NCBI GenBank assembly: GCA_007131065.1
Contig: SLRF01000057.1
Location: 1 to 10,125, forward strand
Length of the DNA: 10,125 bases
Reading direction: 5' to 3'
From: Candidatus Saccharimonadota bacterium
Lineage (GTDB): Bacteria > Patescibacteriota > Saccharimonadia > QS-5-54-17
A program made the position numbers and the translations under genes. The notes below the pieces were generated by a model. The model was not told where the DNA came from and did no database searches. It saw only the letters and a list, made by a program, of their open reading frames with translations. Within the stretch, counting starts at the first letter, position 1; every line of letters begins with the position of its first letter. This document shows, piece by piece, positions 6,154 to 10,125 of the stretch.

Positions 6154-7176
6154 AGTACTAAACGTGTTTTGCTACTGGTTGCGATAACAGCGTTAGTTAT
6201 TTTTGGTTATACGTTTCGCGCGGATCTAGTAGAGGCAGTCGAGGTTATGCGCAGTGTTCACTGGGGCTGGCTTTTATTATTAATACCGATCATGGCCACG
6301 AACTTTCTAGCGCATGCACTGTTTTTCCGTTCGGCTTTGCGCGCAATAGGTGTAACCCCACCTCCGCTTAGGCGTCTGTTCGGGCTTGCATTGGCCGTGG
6401 CGTTTACTAACGTTATAGCGCCCTCAGCCGGCGCCGCCGGTGTCTCTCTTATGGCTACGACGTTGCGTAAAGACGGCGTAAAGGCGGGGCAGTCTACTTT
6501 CATCCAGCTTGCTAGGTACGCAGCCGTCTATGCCTCCTATACGCTGCTTTTAGTTGTAGCGTTGCTGGCACTGCTTATTGGGGAAGGTGCTACTATTGCA
6601 TCTATAGTTTTAGTAAGTGCACTCGTGCTTAATATTTTGATAGTTACAGGTGTCGGCGTCTATTTAGTTTACGACCGCAGGGCTTTCCGGTGGTTGTTTT
6701 CTACGCTACAACGGCTAGTTGATTGGGTAGCTAGGAAGTTCAGGGGCGGGCGTGATCTAGTAGGGGTGGAGCGTATAGAACGAGTTACGGACGATTTCTT
6801 CTCGGGTGTGAAGCAGATAGTCAAGGACAGATCTTATTTCAAGCAACCGTTCTGGTGGAGTCTTTCTGGAAATATAATAGAGGTGACGAGTTTGTTCGTG
6901 GTGTTTATCGCCTTAGACTTTGTAGTTAATCCTGGAGCGGTAATAGTAGCCTTTGCTGTAGCGAGTGGCGCTGGAATACTGACGTTGATACCTGGTGATG
7001 TCGGCATTTATGAGCTTGCCATGGTAGCTACATTTTCTCTGGCTGGAGTGCCGCTTGCGGTAGGTATATCTGCTACCATTCTCTTCAGGGTTATAAGTAG
7101 ACTTATAATTCTGCCGTTTGGATTTTTCTTCTATAACCGCTATATAAACGAGGTCACCAATGGAACGAATTCTTAG
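6151..7176 (+). CDS. LPG-synthase/flippase-like integral membrane protein (UPF0104 family)
   Basis: This is a 341-residue polytopic membrane protein with about eight hydrophobic helices (roughly 5-21, 40-58, 78-98, 124-146, 148-172, 238-262, 265-285, 290-330). It resembles the membrane domain of lysylphosphatidylglycerol synthases (AglD/UPF0104). Family-like signatures are NVIAPSAGAAG (about 90-100), where relatives have a Pro/Gly-rich loop, and LIPGDVGIYELA (about 281-292), equivalent to the usual PGGxGxxE. There is no C-terminal aminoacyl-transferase domain, so lysyl-PG synthesis is not expected. Members without it are thought to move or modify lipids or lipid-linked sugars, but the substrate here is unknown. 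The 3' end overlaps xseA by 17 bp, so the two are co-translated. A longer reading from 6127 is possible but contradicted by the -10 box. Confidence 0.85.
   Translation: MSTKRVLLLVAITALVIFGYTFRADLVEAVEVMRSVHWGWLLLLIPIMATNFLAHALFFRSALRAIGVTPPPLRRLFGLALAVAFTNVIAPSAGAAGVSLMATTLRKDGVKAGQSTFIQLARYAAVYASYTLLLVVALLALLIGEGATIASIVLVSALVLNILIVTGVGVYLVYDRRAFRWLFSTLQRLVDWVARKFRGGRDLVGVERIERVTDDFFSGVKQIVKDRSYFKQPFWWSLSGNIIEVTSLFVVFIALDFVVNPGAVIVAFAVASGAGILTLIPGDVGIYELAMVATFSLAGVPLAVGISATILFRVISRLIILPFGFFFYNRYINEVTNGTNS
7150..7162 (+). promoter_or_regulatory. Internal ribosome binding site for xseA
   Basis: GAGGT (7150-7154) inside the end of the membrane-protein gene lies 5 nt before ATG at 7160. It supports the start that overlaps the upstream gene by 17 bp. 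Confidence 0.6.
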
Positions 7177-8266
7177 TGTAGGGCAGTTAGTTACAATACT
7201 GAACGACACGTTGGAGCTTTCGTATCCGCACCTGGAGGTTGAAGGTGAGGTAGTGGGATTTAAGGTCTGGAAAAATCGTCTGGCATTTTTCGATCTTCAG
7301 GATGAAGAGGCGACTATCAACTGTATGGTGCCGATTTCTCGCATAGATACCCCGATAGAGGACGGAATGCGAGTACGCGTAATAGCAACTCCGAAGGTTA
7401 GAAATAATGGTCGCTTGAGTATTGCCGTTACTCGAATATCTCCGTCCGGTGAGGGAGCTTTAATGCGAGCATTTCAGTTGCTCAAGGAGCGTTTAGAGAA
7501 AGAGGGTATTTTTGCCTCCGAGCGGAAGCGCTCGATTCCGCAATTCCCTGAGACAATAGGCCTTATAACAGCGTCCGACTCAGCAGCTTTCCATGACTTT
7601 ATCAAGACGATTAATCAGCGCTGGAACGGAATAGATATCAAATTCTTGCCCGTAACTGTTCAAGGAGAAGCGGCCCCAGAGGAGATAGTGGAAGCTATAG
7701 GGTATTTCGATAATCTAGCCCGACCAGTTGACACCTTGATACTCACTAGGGGCGGGGGTAGTGTAGAAGACCTAGCAGTCTTCAACGTCGAATCGGTGGT
7801 ACGGGCAGTGGCGGCCAGTCGTACGCCTATTGTTGTGGGGGTGGGCCACGAAGTAGATATGTCACTGGCTGATCTAGCCGCTGACAAGCGAGCAGCTACT
7901 CCTACGGACGCGGCAGTAGTTGCTACCCCTGACAAGTCGCAGGTCAGTGAACATATCAATCGTTTGGCAGGCGACATGCTAAGAGAACTAGAGGTAAAAA
8001 TAGAAGTAAAAAATCAGCAGTGGGGGGAGCTTAGCGATTTGCTTATGGGTGCTCCCGGTAGATTGATAGCAGAACGCAAGGATAGGATTTCTTATATCGA
8101 ACGTATTCTCCAGGGTCTCAACCCCGAGGCGATATTACGGCAAGGTTATGCGATAGTACGTAACAATGGCTCTTTAGTGCGTAGCGGAAAAGACGTAAAG
8201 AAAGGGGATAGACTCATGATACAATTAGCAAAAGATCAAATAGTAGCAGAGGTTCAGGATGAGTAA
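7160..8266 (+). CDS. xseA: Exodeoxyribonuclease VII large subunit, short form
   Basis: XseA is the catalytic subunit of exonuclease VII, a metal-independent nuclease that cuts single-stranded DNA from both ends into oligonucleotides. Domains in order: OB-fold DNA-binding domain (about 5-95, starting SVGQLVTILNDTLE), catalytic domain (about 96-256), a helical arm (about 257-315) and a C-terminal domain (320-368) with NPEAILRQGYAIV. Conserved catalytic-domain motifs are AAFHDF (H145), RGGGSVEDL (197-205), VGHEVDMSLADL (228-239, H230, D233) and RAATPTDAA. At 368 residues it is clearly shorter than the usual ~440-460; the loss is mainly in the coiled-coil arm that carries XseB. xseB overlaps its stop by 8 bp, so both subunits come from one message. 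Confidence 0.96.
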   Translation: MERILSVGQLVTILNDTLELSYPHLEVEGEVVGFKVWKNRLAFFDLQDEEATINCMVPISRIDTPIEDGMRVRVIATPKVRNNGRLSIAVTRISPSGEGALMRAFQLLKERLEKEGIFASERKRSIPQFPETIGLITASDSAAFHDFIKTINQRWNGIDIKFLPVTVQGEAAPEEIVEAIGYFDNLARPVDTLILTRGGGSVEDLAVFNVESVVRAVAASRTPIVVGVGHEVDMSLADLAADKRAATPTDAAVVATPDKSQVSEHINRLAGDMLRELEVKIEVKNQQWGELSDLLMGAPGRLIAERKDRISYIERILQGLNPEAILRQGYAIVRNNGSLVRSGKDVKKGDRLMIQLAKDQIVAEVQDE

Positions 8267-8501
8267 AGATAGCAAAAGTTTTGATCAGAGCCTTCAGGAT
8301 CTAGAAGATATTGTAGAGTGGTTTGAATCCGAAGATGTGGATATTGATAATGCTATATCTAAGTTCGAAGAAGGCCTCAAACTCTCAGGCGACCTAAAAA
8401 AACGGCTAGAAGATGCCGAGAATAAGATTGAGAATCTACGTCAAACATTCGACAAGGAAGTTATTGATTCCGGCGACGAAAAGAGTAGTGACAAGGAATG
8501 A
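8259..8501 (+). CDS. xseB: Exodeoxyribonuclease VII small subunit
   Basis: This 80-residue helical protein binds the coiled-coil arm of XseA, several copies per large subunit, and is needed for stable enzyme. The family pattern is plain: SFDQSLQDLEDIVEWFES (7-24), then DIDNAISKFEEGLKLSGDLKKRL in two pieces (28-50) and AENKIENL (53-60). The C-terminal 20 residues are charged (Glu, Asp, Lys, Ser) and probably disordered. The ATG overlaps the xseA stop by 8 bp, with GAGG (8249-8252) as ribosome site 6 nt ahead. The stop overlaps the next gene's start as ATGA. Length is normal although the large subunit is short. Confidence 0.95.
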   Translation: MSKDSKSFDQSLQDLEDIVEWFESEDVDIDNAISKFEEGLKLSGDLKKRLEDAENKIENLRQTFDKEVIDSGDEKSSDKE

Positions 8502-8980
8502 TCTGGTGGCTGGTTGCTTTAGCCATAGTGTCCCTAGCTTTGAGCGTACTGCGTGGGGCTCCGTGGCTGCCTACTAGAAAAGCTGAGATATACGATGCCT
8601 TGGACTTACTAGATCTAGAGCCGGGCCAGACAGTAGTGGATCTAGGTTGTGGAGGGGGTGGTTTTTTGCGTGCTGCCGCTAAGTCAGGTCTGAACGCAGT
8701 TGGATATGAAATCAACCCGATATTGTGTCTTATAGCCAGTGTCCGCACGCTAGGTTATAGGGATCGAGTGAGGGTAGTGTGCGGCGACTATTGGCTGATG
8801 AAGTTACCGAAATGTGACGGTGTGTTCGTGTTCTTAATAGAGCACTTTATGCCGAAACTAGAGCGCAAACTAGAGAATGAGGCCGGCAAAGATTTACGAG
8901 TCGTAAGTTATATATTCAAGCTACCTTCGAAAGAGCCACAAGAAACACGTAAGGGTATGCACCTCTATCTATACCCGTAA
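8498..8980 (+). CDS. Membrane-anchored class I methyltransferase, FAM173/ATPSCKMT-like
   Basis: The 160-residue protein has a hydrophobic N-terminal helix (about 2-19), then APWLPTR, then a small Rossmann methyltransferase. Motif I is VVDLGCGGGGF (46-56), the ribose-binding acid is E71 in VGYEINP, and a later strand reads KCDGVFVFLIEHFMPKLERKLENE, split at 105-128. From memory, this order - helix, Pro-rich link, VDxGxGxGR, GYExNP, then a hydrophobic strand and MxxLExKLE - is that of FAM173/ATPSCKMT, the mitochondrial lysine methylase of the ATP-synthase c ring. The likely product is therefore a protein-lysine methyltransferase facing the inner membrane leaflet; the substrate is not shown. It overlaps xseB by ATGA and ends the operon. 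A generic small methyltransferase remains possible. Confidence 0.75.
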   Translation: MIWWLVALAIVSLALSVLRGAPWLPTRKAEIYDALDLLDLEPGQTVVDLGCGGGGFLRAAAKSGLNAVGYEINPILCLIASVRTLGYRDRVRVVCGDYWLMKLPKCDGVFVFLIEHFMPKLERKLENEAGKDLRVVSYIFKLPSKEPQETRKGMHLYLYP

Positions 8981-9003
8981 AAAAGATCAATCTGGTCGCT
9001 ACA

Positions 9004-9042
9004 TTGCGCAATTATAAGCGTATGCGCTATGATATCTATATG
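9004..9042 (+). promoter_or_regulatory. Possible -10 box setting the start of the next gene at 9040
   Basis: TATGAT (9028-9033) lies 6 nt before ATG at 9040, the same spacing as the other leaderless-type promoters in the window. TTGCGC (9004-9009) is a poor -35 candidate at 18 bp. No Shine-Dalgarno sequence precedes any of the three in-frame starts (TTG 9004, ATG 9022, ATG 9040). Confidence 0.45.
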
Positions 9043-9681
9043 TATTCAGATCAAAAAGGAAATACTACTACAGTCATAGTGGCAACTCTCTCTTTTTTAA
9101 CCATTGTGCTACTGGCACTTTCAGGCTGGGCTCTTTATAAATACCACGAAGAGAGAACTACAGTAGAGGAGCAGATAGAGGAGGCGGTTGCAGAGGCTCG
9201 TGAATTGCAGCGTGCCGAAGACGAAGAGCGGTTCAAAGAGGAGCGTCAGAATCCTTTTCGGTCATATTCGGCACCAGGGGTATTCGGTAGTATAGACATA
9301 AGTGTTCCCAGGGACTGGAACATGTATGTAGAGGAGGACGTTTCTAGTAGAACGCAAATCGACCTTACTGTACATCCTGTCATAGTGCGTGAAGAAAGTG
9401 GATCGGAGAGTCCGCATGCTTTCCGTATGCAGCTCAGTGATCGCTTGTACCAGGATGTTATGCGTAATTACCAGCGCGACGTTGACCGCGGAGATCTAAG
9501 CTCACGCGCTATTAACGTTTCAGGACTGGAAGGCGTTCGGCTTACCGGACAGATTAGTCGCGATCACAGGGGGGTCTTAGTGGTCCTACCGTATAGAGAT
9601 AAAACTATTCTTCTCTGGACCGAGGGCAACAGATATCTAGATGAATTCGATGAGATAATAGACCAAGCCGATATTAGCTAG
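9040..9681 (+). CDS. Single-pass membrane protein with coiled coil and extracellular domain, function unknown
   Basis: From ATG 9040 the protein has 213 residues. A short polar N-terminus (MYSDQKGNTTT) leads into one membrane helix (about 12-33), then a strongly charged coiled coil (about 36-72, rich in Glu, Arg, Ala) and a mixed alpha/beta domain (about 75-213). The N-in signal-anchor pattern puts the C-terminal domain outside. That domain starts FGSIDISVPRDWNMYVEED and ends with LPYRDKTILLWTEG and a final acidic helix; the 'xxIxVPxxW' opening and closing strand-helix recall PsbP/DUF1795-like folds, but this is a guess. Upstream in-frame starts at 9004 and 9022 would add 12 or 6 residues. 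The TAG stop sits in the palindrome ATTAGCTAGCTAAT (9673-9686). I do not assign a function. Confidence 0.75.
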   Translation: MYSDQKGNTTTVIVATLSFLTIVLLALSGWALYKYHEERTTVEEQIEEAVAEARELQRAEDEERFKEERQNPFRSYSAPGVFGSIDISVPRDWNMYVEEDVSSRTQIDLTVHPVIVREESGSESPHAFRMQLSDRLYQDVMRNYQRDVDRGDLSSRAINVSGLEGVRLTGQISRDHRGVLVVLPYRDKTILLWTEGNRYLDEFDEIIDQADIS

Positions 9682-9686
9682 CTAAT

Positions 9687-9722
9687 AAGTTAAGTTATAA
9701 AGTTCTTAAAGTTTCTAAAGTT
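9687..9722. repeat. AAGTT-core direct repeats
   Basis: AAGTT occurs at 9687, 9692, 9700, 9709 and 9718. The last three are in a 9-bp period: AAGTTCTTA, AAGTTTCTA, AAGTTGAAA. AT-rich; it lies directly after the 9681 stop and before the heptamer array. No function assigned. Confidence 0.5.
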
Positions 9723-9730
9723 GAAAACTA

Positions 9731-9898
9731 CAGGACACAGGATATCGCTTTGCTTAGGGTCTAGGGTCCAGCCAGGTTATAGGTCTTAGTTGTTAGCTGT
9801 TAGGCACAATATCTATAACCTATAACCCAAAAACTATAACCTCCTGAATACTAAACCCTAAACCCTATATCCTGAATCCTGAGTTATCTATATAACTC
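9731..9898. repeat. Degenerate heptamer array folding as a long inverted repeat
   Basis: This spacer is built of 7-bp units. The left half is G-rich on the plus strand (CAGGACA, CAGGATA, GCTTAGG, GTCTAGG, TAGGTCT, TAGCTGT). The right half is the complementary kind (CTATAAC three times, ATACTAA, ACCCTAA, ACCCTAT, ATCCTGA twice). The halves pair in three blocks in nested order: 9731-9745 with 9867-9881 (13/15), 9755-9767 with 9855-9867 (12/13) and 9774-9782 with 9834-9842 (9/9), leaving a loop of about 51 nt. A separate 7-bp hairpin lies at 9881-9898. It could end transcription of the 9040 gene or be a repeat element; no coding sequence is visible. Confidence 0.7.
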
Positions 9899-9899
9899 G

Positions 9900-9914
9900 C
9901 AGAGCGAAGCTCTG
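9900..9914. repeat. Short perfect hairpin before the kinase promoter
   Basis: CAGAGC (9900-9905) and GCTCTG (9909-9914) form a 6-bp stem with a GAA loop, 12 bp upstream of the extended -10 box. CTCTGC at 9924-9929, overlapping that box, could also pair with GCAGAG at 9899-9904. It may be a terminator remnant or an operator-like site. Confidence 0.4.
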
Positions 9915-9926
9915 TATAGTGTTCTC

Positions 9927-9945
9927 TGCTACAATAGATACAATG
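9927..9945 (+). promoter_or_regulatory. Extended -10 promoter for a leaderless kinase mRNA
   Basis: TGCTACAAT (9927-9935) is identical to the box before the S41 gene and, as there, ends 7 nt before the start codon (ATG 9943). No ribosome binding site and no clear -35 are seen. Confidence 0.65.
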
Positions 9946-10125
9946 GCTGATAGTATCGATACGCAGAATCAAGACCTTCGGTTGATTGCTGCGACTGCGC
10001 ATGAACTTAAGACTCCTCTGACGTTAATTCGGGGAATGAGCTCTATGCTGGAGTCCGAGACTTTTGGTGAGTTGAATTTTAAACAAAGAGAGCAAATCAG
10101 ACATATAGCCAAGGCATCGCACCGC
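9943..10125 (+). CDS. Sensor histidine kinase, N-terminal fragment (cut by window end)
   Basis: Sixty-one codons are visible before the window ends. After a short polar lead (MADSIDTQNQ) comes a HisKA dimerisation and phospho-acceptor domain with the H-box IAATAHELKTPLTLIRG, where H20 is the phosphorylated His. The HATPase domain must lie beyond the window. Because the H-box begins at residue 14, there is no room for an N-terminal sensor or membrane region, so this kinase is either cytoplasmic with C-terminal sensing parts or a short kinase relying on a partner. A stand-alone receiver is encoded 5.9 kb away (3693-4079), a possible but unproven partner. The start is supported by the -10 box 7 nt upstream. 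Confidence 0.88.
   Translation, partial: MADSIDTQNQDLRLIAATAHELKTPLTLIRGMSSMLESETFGELNFKQREQIRHIAKASHR

Noticed and set aside
9004..9039. N-terminal extension (TTG 9004 or ATG 9022) of the single-pass membrane protein
   Set aside because: A TATGAT box lies within it, 6 nt before ATG 9040, and the extra residues (Tyr, Arg, Met) do not look like a normal lead. Not fully excluded.
9848..9868. Plant-telomere-like ACCCTAAACCCTA
   Set aside because: It is internal, only two good units long, and its neighbours vary; it fits the local heptamer array, and nothing suggests a chromosome end.
9731..9898. CRISPR array
   Set aside because: Units are 7 bp, degenerate and without spacers; no cas genes nearby.

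Overview
The window looks like a stretch of a small, densely packed bacterial chromosome, most likely from the Candidate Phyla Radiation and probably a Saccharibacteria (TM7) relative. The hints are the roughly 45% G+C, the tight gene packing with 4-17 bp overlaps, a short exonuclease VII large subunit, a CHAP hydrolase with a coiled-coil front, and a COG1041-type methyltransferase next to bL27. TGA is used as a stop codon (4961-4963 on the minus strand and 8499-8501), so this is not a lineage that reads UGA as glycine. The taxonomic call is an inference from gene content, not a database result.

Layout. (1) 1-548: the 3' end of a coiled-coil/CHAP peptidoglycan hydrolase. (2) 588-1805: a membrane-anchored S41 PDZ protease, followed by a hairpin and a 262-bp spacer. 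(3) 2068-4079: CTP synthase (pyrG) and a stand-alone response regulator, 17 bp apart and probably co-transcribed. (4) 4188-4592: a small acidic, probably disordered protein of unknown function with its own promoter. A perfect 14-bp hairpin separates it from the convergent minus-strand pair. (5) 6091-4692 (minus): a Trm11/TrmG10-like methyltransferase overlapping rpmA (bL27) by ATGA. (6) 6151-8980: a divergently transcribed operon with overlapping genes: an eight-helix LPG-synthase/flippase-like membrane protein, xseA, xseB and a membrane-anchored methyltransferase resembling the FAM173/ATPSCKMT family. (7) 9040-9681: a single-pass membrane protein of unknown function. (8) A 261-bp spacer of degenerate heptamer repeats able to fold into a long hairpin, then the start of a sensor histidine kinase cut by the window end.

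Two cross-cutting signals stand out. First, several genes have a TACAAT, TATAAT or TATGAT -10 box only 6-9 nt before the start codon, which predicts leaderless mRNAs and also fixes the starts of two membrane-protein genes (6151 and 9040). Genes inside operons, and pyrG, have ordinary Shine-Dalgarno sequences instead. Second, both long intergenic spacers (1833-1909 and 9731-9896) are built from degenerate 7-bp units. No mobile element, CRISPR array, tRNA or rRNA was seen. Most of the window is ordinary core gene content, and I did not find a clear new multi-gene system.
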